A DNA stretch of 48,139 bases, taken from assembly GCA_038087015.1 (NCBI GenBank), contig JASBNA010000130.1:1-48139 (forward strand), written 5' to 3'. The DNA is from Cerrena zonata. Lineage: Eukaryota > Basidiomycota > Agaricomycetes > Polyporales > Cerrenaceae. The position numbers were made by a program, and so were the translations under genes. Shown piece after piece: positions 1 to 9,300 of this stretch. Positions within the stretch are counted from its first letter, which is position 1. Each line of letters starts with the position of its first letter. The notes beneath the pieces were generated by a model. The model made no database searches. It was not told where the DNA came from and worked only from the letters and a program-made list of their open reading frames with translations.

Positions 1-120
1 CAGGTATACAGTAAGGTACCAGAAGTGAGGTATGGTACGATAAGGAGCGGAGTACCTATATTGCTGCGTAACTTTGCTGTTTATGTTTGAGAATCTTTGC
101 CTCAGTCAAACAAAAGAACA

Positions 121-183
121 ATTTTTTTTTTTTAGAAGACTTTCTTTTTTTTTTTTTAGAGGACTTTTTTTTTTTTTAGAGGC
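121..183. repeat. T-tract repeat
   Basis: Three consecutive units, each a run of 11-13 T followed by AGARGAC or AGAGGC. They lie just upstream of the gene starting at 297 and may act as a nucleosome-depleting poly-dT promoter element. That role is inferred; only the repetition is seen. Confidence 0.6.
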
Positions 184-296
184 ACAGATTAAGGCAAGTT
201 TTCTCACCGAGAATTCTTGCAACCTTATAAAAGAACTGATTTATCCCAGGCTTGAAAATCACCAGATAAAGTGCTTTTTCTATTAGAACAATAACG

Positions 297-1325
297 ATGT
301 CTCAGTATAGAACGATATCATCTACTGATCTAAAGTCCATTGAGAAGTTGAACTTCACGTTTTCCACTCTGAACGTCACTCCTTCCACTACTAGTTTTGA
401 TTTATTGAATGACTCTACGTACGTGAGTACTCCGAGAGGGATCCAGTCTAATAACTTCTATTCTAATAATTCGAGCCAGTCGTCGCTTGTATCGCTAGAG
501 TATATAAGATCAGCATCACCCAAACCAGTCAAGAATGCTCAAAAGATTGATACCAACCCCTGTTCGGGTATAGAGTTACAGGAGAGAATACCCTTGATAT
601 TTAAGAAGAATCAAGATTTGAACCAATACTTCCATAAAGAGTTTTATTTTGCCAGTAACTTATCCAACTTGAATCAGATTTTGATTAACAATAACGAAGA
701 GTTTGAATTTGAGGAGGGCTTGATATTGCATCCCATATCCAGGCTGATTGCCCCCCAACATTACAAGCAGATGAACGAAATGATTGACCAAATCATTGAA
801 TTGCTTGACTCGATCATCAAACTCATTGAAGATTCAAATAAAGACTTGTTGAAGAAGTACGACGAAATGGTGAAACGCCCTTTGAAATTGGCCATGTTGA
901 CCAATTCCAGACTATACCATAATTTTGAGCACTCAAGATTGATGATGGAATCCTTAATCACCTCGAAAAAACTTTTTGAAGCGTATGTTTTCAACGCTGA
1001 CTTGTTCAACTCTTTGGTTGATGAATTGATCAACTTGATTTTTGACTATAACCAATACGTGAGTGATTACGATTTGGGAACAGACCCTTCCACCACCACC
1101 ACGACTACAGATACTACGGACCTTTTTGATAAAATCGACCATGTTGAATCATTTACTAATACAAAAGACTGTTATCGCCAATTTGAATCCTTACTAGTTG
1201 AAAATTTTTTCGTTTTCAACGAATTCACCATTAAAGGTCAAGAATTCATTAAAAAACTGGCTATTTATGAAAAATTTAATTACGAAATTGTCTCCTTGGA
1301 TGATCATTTGAAATTTTCAAATTAG
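297..1325 (+). CDS. conserved-looking hypothetical protein, 342 aa
   Basis: I do not recognise this protein. It opens at a clear ATG and runs 342 codons with yeast-like codon use, so it is probably a real gene. The first ~110 residues are Ser/Thr/Asn-rich and probably disordered. The remainder looks helical, with heptad-like Leu/Ile spacing around residues 160-200 and again at 220-260, and a short Thr run near residue 263. No signal peptide or membrane segment is evident. A poly-T promoter tract lies upstream and a gene-free 1 kb follows. It may be lineage-restricted. No function is proposed. Confidence 0.6.
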   Translation: MSQYRTISSTDLKSIEKLNFTFSTLNVTPSTTSFDLLNDSTYVSTPRGIQSNNFYSNNSSQSSLVSLEYIRSASPKPVKNAQKIDTNPCSGIELQERIPLIFKKNQDLNQYFHKEFYFASNLSNLNQILINNNEEFEFEEGLILHPISRLIAPQHYKQMNEMIDQIIELLDSIIKLIEDSNKDLLKKYDEMVKRPLKLAMLTNSRLYHNFEHSRLMMESLITSKKLFEAYVFNADLFNSLVDELINLIFDYNQYVSDYDLGTDPSTTTTTTDTTDLFDKIDHVESFTNTKDCYRQFESLLVENFFVFNEFTIKGQEFIKKLAIYEKFNYEIVSLDDHLKFSN

Positions 1326-2322
1326 TTAACTATCATTTATATATATTCATGCATTTTTATAGACTAGCGGGCTAGGGTAATACATAATCGGTTACGGAGT
1401 TATTTTTAACGTAGCAAGTATTTCAGCCACACGATGTTGTTGTTGCTGATGACGGAAGAATGCTAGGAGTTCCGTTGAGCGGTTGTGCTGCTTATCGGCA
1501 TTGGATTCCTGCACAAATCAAAGGAGGCTATATAAGCGAGCCATTGGTTGCAAATCCTCGCTCTCACCTCTTCCTTCCACCCTCTGTCCTTTGCACCCGA
1601 GCTGAAACGTCCTCACCTGTCCGGTGACCGTATTGACGTATATCTGCGTACTGAAAACCAGCCACAAGCAATCAGGCACTGGTTTCAATATCGGATTAAC
1701 TAATGAAATAGCTCTTTGGTATGTATAAACCGTGGTTATACATGTAAATTACAAGGTGCTCAGTGTATAGTACGACTGACTCATTTCTCCCTGTCCTTCA
1801 GGGTCTAAATAGTGTCTCTACACATATAGTCTAAGCACTGACCACTGGACTTCTGAGTAGACAGTTCCAAACCCATCTAGCAATCCAAATAAGCACTAAG
1901 ATAATATCCTAATATATAAAGTATACTGACTTTAGCATGTAGCCCACTCGAATACTGGCTATTGCGAGCCATTTAAGTGTTTACTGAAAAGTCAATACTC
2001 ACTTTTCTGTTTATTCAATTGCTCAAGCACTCGTATGTATTATAAACGGTACAAGAATGAAAGATGTAAATAGATTTTTTGGGAACGGGCCCATCACGAA
2101 CATCATTTTTATTAGGTGGTATCCATCTGACGATACGAATCTTTGTTATAGTACAAAAATGAATTAGGAAGTCATACCAAACCGTGTGAATAAATAACTA
2201 TGGTCTTCTCCACCTCCAAGTAACTTATATTAAGATCTCATCAATGCATTCCTCTTTAATTAAAATACTTTATTTTTTATTGTATATTTCAGCCGAATAG
2301 CTCAAGGTGATTTTGTTAGACT
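1326..2322. other. gene-free stretch with an orphan TATA box
   Basis: About 1 kb without a convincing ORF, tRNA or other RNA gene. A TATATAAG box lies at 1529-1536, followed by a pyrimidine-rich CTC/CCTTCC stretch typical of a yeast promoter or LTR, but no ORF follows it. The stretch borders retroelement relics, so it could be an old solo LTR or an untranslated transcription unit. I could not define ends or a target-site duplication. Confidence 0.4.
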
Positions 2323-2737
2323 ATGATTAGAAGTGATGTCTTTTCAATGTTGCTCTGGGATGACTGTACTGCGGAACTCCAAAAGATAATTAGTTCTTCC
2401 AAAAGTCTCATGACGGATATACATATTTATCATAGTATTAGATACTTGATTCAAAGCCGTTAGAACTTATAATGACAGATTCTTGGACTTATGTGTCCAA
2501 CTGAGAGACCTACCAAACTATCGCAATGATTTTTGTTTGATTATAGACTATATAGATGGTTTGGAACTTATTCGTGAAGCTTTGATATTAATCACTTATG
2601 ATGGCCTTTTTGAAGTCATGCAGCAGGCCACAAACTACTACTTTTACTCAAAACTTCTGCTTTCCCATCCCGCGAAAGGCAATGACCTTACTGATTATAT
2701 ATCTTCCCTTTATAACCCGTATTTGGGATTTTTTTAA
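2323..2737 (+). pseudogene. decayed retrotransposon Gag fragment
   Basis: Two overlapping open stretches, 2323-2463 and about 2459-2737, join by one frame change near 2450-2463. Together they read as a helical Gag-like segment. The second part contains YNDRFLDLCVQLRDLPNY, a DGLE motif and MQQATNYY. This order (a Y-x-x-x-F helix, then D/SGL, then a helix with ATxYY) is the usual layout of LTR-retrotransposon Gag capsid helices. No CCHC knuckle or pol remains, and the reading stops inside the 62-bp repeat at 2727. It is on the opposite strand from the better-preserved Gag at 3124-4346 and differs from it, so it is probably a second element. Family assignment is by pattern only. Confidence 0.4.
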
Positions 2738-2788
2738 AAACACCAATTTTCAATATCTTCAAAAACTCGTACGGATAAAAAACTGGAA
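2727..2788. repeat. 62-bp direct repeat, left copy
   Basis: Matches 5378-5439 in the same orientation at about 55 of 62 positions, both copies containing the core ACTCGTACG. The two copies bracket the - strand Gag/LTR element. Similarity ends abruptly on both sides. The simplest reading is that each copy is the first ~60 bp of an LTR read on the - strand, with this 3' LTR cut off at 2727. Confidence 0.65.
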
Positions 2789-3123
2789 AACAATAGCCCC
2801 GAATTGGCGTTTTTCAAAATCAACCGGCATTGTAAAACGAGACTTCGGAGGAGTAGCAGATAAATTTTCTCCAACTACTTCTTTTTCTTTTAACCAGCTT
2901 TTTTCCACTTCATTCATAACTCTTTCTCTAAAATGATGTATTTCATCTAACTCTTTAATAACTTCAACAGCTTCTTCAGGTTTCTCTGATTGGGAAATTT
3001 TTCTCTTCTTCAACTTTCTTCTCTTTAACTTCCCTTGATTCTCAACAGCAACTCTTTAGAAGGATCGAAATTCTAACGATGTCTCCTTATTTAGGGAAGC
3101 ATTGCTGACTTCTTTATCGTCCC
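2759..3123 (-). pseudogene. truncated start of Pol-like reading frame
   Basis: A second - strand frame overlaps the end of Gag, displaced by +1, and continues to about 2790. This is the layout expected for a Gag-Pol frameshift. It has an in-frame TAA at 3056-3058. The rest is charged, Lys/Glu-rich and coiled-coil-like (for example EAVEVIKELDEIHHF). No DTG/DSG protease motif or RT motif is reached before the frame meets the repeat at 2788. I infer the N-terminal linker of a deleted Pol. It could also be unrelated open sequence. Confidence 0.35.
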
Positions 3124-4346
3124 TCAGTGAGGACGTTCCTCTTTTATTGGACAAACATTAGCAAAATGACCTAGTTCACCACAACTATAACAAGTATTTC
3201 TGCTAGGTTTGGGAACAGTTTGTGGTCTAGGAACTCTAACGTCTCTCATAGGATCCCTACTAGGTTTTGCTTCATATTGCTTTTGGGACTTTGAACTCTC
3301 ATAAGTTCTCTTCTTGGAAGGCGGAGCTTCACGCTTCGTCTGATGCTTGTGACGCTTCTCAGTGTGACCCCATTTAACGTCATTAGCTAATGCTTTAAGC
3401 AGACCAAGTTCTCTTTCTTTACGATTTCTTGCGCCCAAATAATCCACATAACTTTCTGTAACCTCAAAAACTCGTTTGAGAGGAAGAGTAGTCAAGATAC
3501 CTTCAGGAATAAGATAAAGATATTTGTCATTCAATCCACTAAGATAGTTCTTCTTAATTTGTTCATCATCCAAAATCACACTCAAGACGGGACATTTAGT
3601 TAAGGCTTCATATCTACGGATTTCGTCGACTACTAACATCGTATAAGAATTATACTCAGCGATATCATAATGACCTTGGAGTAACGTTTCCCACTTCTTT
3701 GCTAACAAGGCACCATATTCAGCAGGAATATATTTACGGATAAACATTTCACGAAGTTCTTCCCACGAAGTATCTTCATTTGCTAATGTTCTACACAATA
3801 GCCATTTGTTTGGTTCATCCGTAGTTAAGGCTTCAACAACTTTATACATTGAACCATATTTCCTTTTTAAGGCCTTGTATTTGATATCAATATACTTGAT
3901 CCAAATCATGACATCTTCAGGGTCATAAGGCTTGTTTGAAGGGTACCCATGGAAGAAACGAGGCTTACTCTTTATCTTTGGAACGTAGCCTGAAGTGTAT
4001 TCTTCTTCGGACAGAGTCTCTTCACCCAGGGTTCCTTCAACTTCTACTAGTTTAGCCTTTTTTGACTTTTTAGCACGTTTAGTCTTTTTATTACCTTGAA
4101 GCAAATCTCCAGGATTTTGAGACAAAGATGAAACGATTTTACCAACCCTCTCATCCACCATTCGGTTGAATTTATCCTCGTCTGACTCTTTGGTTTGAGA
4201 AACAGGTTCATTTCTCTTGTCAGTGGATTACCAGCAGCAGGAGTTTCATCAACAACGGCTTCAGAGAAACCAGACTCCGTTGATGACTGTTCCAGGTAAT
4301 GGACAGTTGGAGTAGTTTGATTTCTAATTTTACCTTCAGCGACCAT
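3124..4346 (-). pseudogene. gag: retrotransposon Gag with CCHC zinc knuckle, frameshifted
   Basis: The ORF opens with ATG at 4346 and continues in another frame from about 4228-4205 onward, an apparent one-base deletion. The main open part (4161-3124) has a capsid-like central domain (motifs WLLCRTLAN, SWEELREMFIRKY and YLSGLNDKY), typical of the retrotransposon Gag family, then a basic region. It ends with a nucleic-acid-binding knuckle CYSCGELGHFANVC (CX2CX4HX4C). It would form the particle and package element RNA. The initiator-tRNA PBS lies about 120 bp upstream. A solo gag without pol may be a dead element or could once have been mobilised in trans. Confidence 0.8.
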
Positions 4347-4464
4347 GGTTAATTTCTTTAGCAATGGGTTTGGACTTTCTTTATTATTTCTGTTAATATC
4401 TTTTAGTTAGTATATATTATAACAATTCAAGACTTGTAGTAGCAACATCTAAAACCATCCACTA

Positions 4465-4477
4465 GGCGGCGCTACCA
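4465..4477 (-). other. retrotransposon primer-binding site (tRNA-iMet)
   Basis: On the - strand this reads TGGTAGCGCCGC plus one more C. The first 12 bases are the exact complement of the 3' end of yeast initiator Met-tRNA including CCA, the PBS used by Ty1 and Ty3. It lies between the LTR-like region and the Gag start, where a PBS belongs. The LTR on this strand ends at or 2 bp before it. Confidence 0.85.
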
Positions 4478-5439
4478 TATGGAATATAATCTGGCCTCAT
4501 ACCTGTCCTAAAAGGGTAATTGCAACCTAATTAGGCGCCATACTATGATCCTGAATCTATTCCAATGTATAGCCCGTATCCTAGTTAGACATATTCTAAG
4601 CTATTCTACGATAGCTCATATTAAACACAAACGGCCTAGCATTCTTCAGAAGCAGTTGACCTCTATAAGACTTCATGTTAATACTCTATTAATACTCGAT
4701 CACTAATCTAATAAACTCATCCAACTCTCTTTTGGAGCCGATAGTTCTGTATTATAACAAGGTTCATGAAGTCTTGTTATACACTCTTCTGATCAAGCTA
4801 CGTTGAACTAGACTAGGAGTAGATCACCCCAACTCACACAGACTAATCCCTCACAGACTAATCCCACGAATGCCAAGATAGACGAGTTATAGACATGATA
4901 CTAGAATCCCTTCATACTATGATACATACTTCTAAGATAATAATAACTGATATAAAAACGTAAAATCCTGTTAAATTACCTTCTTCCGATTGTCCTTAGT
5001 TGTTCTTTTCTTTCTTCTTTTCTCAACGAACTATTTCATCCTCCAAAGTTAGTTCACCAATCATGTCTAAGCTCTCTACTCGGTGTACGTGCTTCCAAGA
5101 GCAGCATAACTCAATCGCACCTACCTCTATCTGTCAGATTCACTTCAATCGCCAACAATTTTTGTTAACTCTTTTCGTTCATCTTCAGATGTGAGTAGTG
5201 GTCCTCTTTGACTATTACTAGCCATCGCGACGTTCTAGTGTTCCCAAAACACTATAATTAAAGATTTTTTTTGACATAAGAATATATATTTAATAGCTAT
5301 TTACTAATACCTAGATTGAAAAAGACTATTTCAAGTCAAGAAAACCCATAATTTGAATTGAATTGCGAGAAAGAGATGATTTTTTTAAAAAGACCAATTT
5401 TCAACATTTTCAAAGACTCGTACGTATAACAGACTGGAA
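4478..5439 (-). repeat. probable 5' LTR
   Basis: About 960 bp between the primer-binding site and the far end of the right 62-bp repeat. No long ORF lies in the LTR sense; a 26-codon ATG frame (5225-5145, starting MASNSQRG) is present but short. The right-hand 62 bp recur at 2727-2788, where a 3' LTR would start. A shorter alternative LTR could begin at the - strand TGTTTTGGGAAC near 5250. The boundary is not settled by the sequence. Confidence 0.45.
5378..5439. repeat. 62-bp direct repeat, right copy
   Basis: Partner of 2727-2788 (about 89% identical, same orientation, 2651 bp apart). Proposed outer end of the 5' LTR on the - strand. The divergence of the copies indicates an old insertion. 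Confidence 0.65.
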
Positions 5440-5571
5440 TTATTACAACTAATGTCTACGGCCATATCCAGCATAAAGCATGATTACCCGTCCGATCAAT
5501 AATTATTAAGCTGCTGAGAGCGATGCTGAGTACGTTAGTGGGAGATCATAATGGAAACCATCGTGCTGTAG

Positions 5572-5611
5572 ACTTTCTTTTTGCATTTTCAACTTTCTTT
5601 TTGCATTTTCA
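5572..5611. repeat. perfect 2 x 20-bp tandem duplication
   Basis: The unit ACTTTCTTTTTGCATTTTCA occurs twice without a mismatch or gap, in the long region upstream of the ENA ATPase gene. Confidence 0.9.
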
Positions 5612-5632
5612 AAACGTGACCAATTCATTTTC

Positions 5633-5682
5633 CAATATTCATTTTCGAATATTCATTTTCGAATATTCATTCTCGAATATTC
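5633..5682. repeat. 14-bp tandem repeat of GAATATTC palindromes
   Basis: Copies at 5633 (degenerate, CAATATTC), 5647, 5661 and 5675, spaced exactly 14 bp. Each GAATATTC is a GAAnnTTC palindrome, the minimal core bound by heat-shock factor. Continuous HSEs repeat every 5 bp, and here the pairs are 6 bp apart, so Hsf1 binding is only a possibility. Confidence 0.8.
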
Positions 5683-5721
5683 AATTACTCAGTCCATTCA
5701 ACAACTAAACCGTTTTCACTG

Positions 5722-5797
5722 TTGGAGTTAAAAGAGATCAATACGACCAGATACCCATTGGAGTTAAAGGATATTGGCTAATACGACCAGATACCCA
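5722..5797. repeat. 36/40-bp imperfect tandem duplication
   Basis: Two adjacent copies begin TTGGAGTTAAA and end ATACGACCAGATACCCA. The second has a 4-bp net insertion in the middle. It is one of four separate short tandem duplications in the ENA upstream region. Confidence 0.85.
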
Positions 5798-6040
5798 AAG
5801 AGGCATCCCCACACCTCGTAAACGGCACGTGGACGGCTTATCAATTACCTGAAATTAATTTCAGATAGCAAACGGCGGGTGGTGCGATAACGTGACCAGA
5901 CCCCGGTTTTGTTTGGATGTTTCTTTTTGTGAAGCGAGGCGTGTCTGCCCCAAACCAGCTGCATTTCCAAATTAGTGAGTTCTGTCAGCCTTACCATCTT
6001 GACGGTTGACAATTTACGGTTGGCCATTTGGCCACTGGTG

Positions 6041-6072
6041 GTTGACAACTTGTAGTTGACAACTTGTAGTTG
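6041..6072. repeat. 2.3 copies of a 14-bp tandem unit
   Basis: GTTGACAACTTGTA occurs twice in tandem, followed by a partial third copy (GTTG), upstream of ENA. Confidence 0.85.
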
Positions 6073-6153
6073 AAGTGGATGGCGGGAGGAAGTATAGATC
6101 ACGCTGGAGACAGCAGAGATGGTAATAGTAGAGATTAAGCAAGTCCCGAAGAT

Positions 6154-6209
6154 GGGCCAAGAATGACAAGAGATTGAGAAAAAAAAATGATAGTATTCTC
6201 TCTTGGCCC
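6154..6209. promoter_or_regulatory. inverted pair of PacC/Rim101-type sites
   Basis: GGGCCAAGA occurs on the + strand at 6154-6162 and on the - strand at 6209-6201. Both contain GCCAAG, the fungal PacC consensus GCCARG, and the + copy continues into CCAAGAA, the reported Candida Rim101 core. They lie 140-195 bp upstream of an ENA ATPase, a gene class known to be induced by alkaline pH. Regulation by Rim101 is inferred. Confidence 0.55.
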
Positions 6210-6267
6210 TTAAAATTAGATATTCCAGTAACAATTAGACTTTTCCATTGCTTTTATCAAATAAGGT

Positions 6268-6275
6268 TATATAAA
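6268..6275 (+). promoter_or_regulatory. TATA box of the ENA gene
   Basis: TATATAAA, 81 bp upstream of the ENA start codon, a usual distance for a regulated yeast promoter. Confidence 0.6.
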
Positions 6276-6303
6276 TATTGGAGAATTCCCCGGAATAATA
6301 CGA

Positions 6304-6352
6304 ATGAAAGGGAAATGTAATGATTTTCTGTAGCTTAAAATCATTATTATGA
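6304..6352 (+). promoter_or_regulatory. three nested uORFs before ENA
   Basis: An ATG at 6304 opens a 9-codon uORF ending at 6333. An ATG at 6315 is followed at once by TAA (minimal ATG-stop). An ATG at 6320 opens a 10-codon uORF whose TGA (6350-6352) overlaps the main ATG at 6349. They act only if transcription starts upstream of them, which the TATA position allows but does not prove. Confidence 0.5.
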
Positions 6353-9300
6353 CCGCTAATCAGCCAGATACTGGAACAAACATTCGTTTTGATGATGATA
6401 CTTCAACATCTTCTAAGCAAACTAATAATATAACGGAAAAATCAAAGTCTCGTATTGATTCTAGTGCCAGTTCATTACAAGCTAATGAATTTCAACCATA
6501 TAGATTACCAATTGAACAAGTTGCTAATCACTTTAAAGTAAACGTTGACAATGGGTTCAGTACGGGAGAAGCCGATCAATCAAGATCCACCCACGGTTCT
6601 AATACCTTGGGAGAAGATGAAAAAATCTCTTATAGTAAGATTTTGGCCCATCAGGTGTTCAATGCCATGATTTTGGTTTTGATCATTTCAATGGTTATTG
6701 CCTTGGCTATTAAAGATTGGATCTCCGGTGGGGTCATTGGGTTTGTCGTTGGGTTGAATATCTTTGTTGGTTTTATTCAAGAGTTTAAAGCGGAAAAAAC
6801 TATGGGGTCTTTACGTTCTTTGAGTTCTCCCACCGCTAGAGTCACTAGAAATGGGGACGATGTCAGTTTACCCGCAGAAGAATTGGTTCCTGGTGATATT
6901 GTTCATATCAAGGTTGGGGATACTATCCCAGCAGATTTAAGATTAACTGATTCAATGAATTTGGAAACTGACGAAGCCCTTTTAACCGGGGAATCCTTGC
7001 CAATTGCTAAAAACCACGAAGAAGTTTACTCGGATTTCTCCACCCCAATCCCGGTTGGGGATCGTTTGAATATGGTCTTCTCCCTGTCGGTGGTTTCTAA
7101 AGGTCGTGGTACTGGTATAGCCGTTTCCACCGGGTTAAACACTGAAATTGGGAAAATTGCTCAAAGTCTTCGTTCTGGTAATGGGATCATTCGTAAAGTT
7201 GACAAATCAAATGGTAAACCTAGAAAAAGAGACTACTCAAGAGCCTTTTTCGGAACTTGGAAAGATATCTGTGGTAATATCTTGGGTATTACCGTGGGGA
7301 CTCCTTTACAAAGAAAATTATCTTGGTTAGCCATTTTCTTATTTTGGATTGCCGTGATTTTTGCAATCATTGTAATGGGGTCTCAAAAAATGAGAGTTAA
7401 TAAAGAAGTTGCAATTTATGCTATTTGTGTGGCTCTTTCCATGATTCCAAGTGCTTTGATTGTGGTTTTAACCATTACTATGGCAGTCGGGGCCCAAGTT
7501 ATGGTGATGAAAAATGTTATTGTTCGTAAATTGGATTCTTTGGAAGCTTTGGGTGGTATCAATGATATTTGTTCTGATAAAACTGGTACTTTAACCCAAG
7601 GTAAAATGGTTGCTAAAAAAGTTTGGATTCCAACCGTTGGTACTTATGATATCGAGGATACAAATGAACCTTTCAATCCAACTTTAGCTGAATTATCGTT
7701 CTCTCCAAATAGTCCTTATTTCATTAAAAATTCCGATGAAGAATTTGATTTTATTCAAATTGATAAATCAAATCATGAAAAATTCCCAAAAAATTTTACT
7801 TCCTGGTTGAAAACTGCTACTTTGGCCAATATTGCTACTATTAATCAATCTAAAGATGATGATTCGGGTGAATTGGTTTGGAAAGCTCATGGTGATCCAA
7901 CCGAAATTGCTATTCAAGTTTTAACTAGTAGAGTTGGTTTTAATCGTGAATCATTTTTAGATAATAATTCGGAATATGTTCATTTGGCTGAGTTCCCATT
8001 CGATTCAAGTATTAAAAGAATGTCTGCTGTTTATAAAGATTCTGAAAAATCTCAAGTTTATGCTAAAGGTGCCGTTGAAAGAGTTTTAGCTAGTTGTACT
8101 ACTTGGTACGGTAACGAAGAAGAATTAACTGATTCAAATGACTTAATTGAATTAAGTGAAGAAGACGTTAAACAAATTGAAAACAACATGGATTCTCTTT
8201 CTCTGCAAGGTTTAAGAGTTTTGGCTTTTGCTACTAAAACTTTACCAAATGATATCTCTGATGAAGATTTGAAAAATCGTGATTATATTGAAAGTGAATT
8301 AACTTTCCAAGGTTTAATTGGTATTTATGATCCTCCAAGAAAAGAAACTGCCGGTTCAGTTAAATTATGTCATAAAGCTGGTATAAATGTTCATATGTTA
8401 ACTGGTGACCATCCGGCTACTGCTAAAGCAATTGCTCAAGAAGTTGGGATTTTGCCTCATAATTTATATCACTATTCTGAAGATGTTGTTCAAGCTATGG
8501 TTATGACTGCTAATGAATTTGATGGTTTAACTGATCAAGAAATTGACGATTTACCAGTTTTACCTTTAGTTATTGCTCGTTGTGCTCCTCAAACTAAAGT
8601 TAGAATGATTGATGCTTTACATCGTCGTAAGAAATTTTGTGCAATGACTGGTGATGGGGTTAATGACTCTCCTTCTTTGAAAAAAGCTGATGTTGGTATT
8701 GCAATGGGTCTTAATGGTTCAGATGTTGCTAAAGATGCTAGTGATATTGTTTTAACTGATGATAATTTCGCATCTATTTTAAATGCAATTGAAGAAGGTA
8801 GAAGAATGTCTGCAAATATTCAAAAATTTGTTTTACAATTATTAGCAGAAAATGTTGCTCAAGCATTTTATTTAATGATTGGTTTAGCTTTTATTGATGA
8901 AACTGGATTTTCAGTTTTCCCTCTTTCTCCAGTTGAAGTTTTATGGATTTTAGTTGTTACTTCATGTTTCCCAGCAATGGGGTTAGGTAGAGAAAAAGGA
9001 CATGATTTATTGTCAAGACCTCCAAATAATAGTATTTTCACAAAAGAAGTTATTACTGATATGATTGTCTATGGTTTCTGGATGGCCTGCTCATGTTTAT
9101 TATGTTTTGTTGTTATTGTTTTTGGTAAAGGTAATGGTGATTTAGGTGTTGATTGTAATGCCAATAATGCCGATACTGAAATCTGTGATTTAGTTTTCAG
9201 AGGTAGATCAGCATCGTTTGCTAATATGACTTGGTGTGCATTGATATTGGCCTGGGAATGTATTCATCCATGGAATTCATTATTCTATATGAGACAAGAC

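Larger units (their letters stand above)
2727..5439 (-). mobile_element. degenerate LTR retrotransposon, initiator-Met-tRNA primed
   Basis: Read on the - strand the order is: 62-bp repeat (5439-5378), LTR-like region, primer-binding site (4477-4465), Gag with a CCHC knuckle (4346-3124), start of a Pol-like frame (to about 2790), and the 62-bp repeat again (2788-2727). That is 5' LTR - PBS - gag - truncated pol - remnant 3' LTR. Protease, reverse transcriptase and integrase are absent, so it cannot be autonomous. Gag carries a frameshift and Pol a stop. The Gag domain resembles the Ty3/gypsy type, although initiator-tRNA priming is used by several yeast families. The outer limits are inferred from the repeat. 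Confidence 0.65.

Noticed and set aside
74..286. 70-codon + strand ORF
   Set aside because: It is created by the poly-T repeat (Phe runs) in the promoter of the next gene and has no gene-like features.
1440..1610. Box C/D snoRNA (TGATGA ... CTGA)
   Set aside because: The boxes are about 150 bases apart without a terminal stem, too loose to support.
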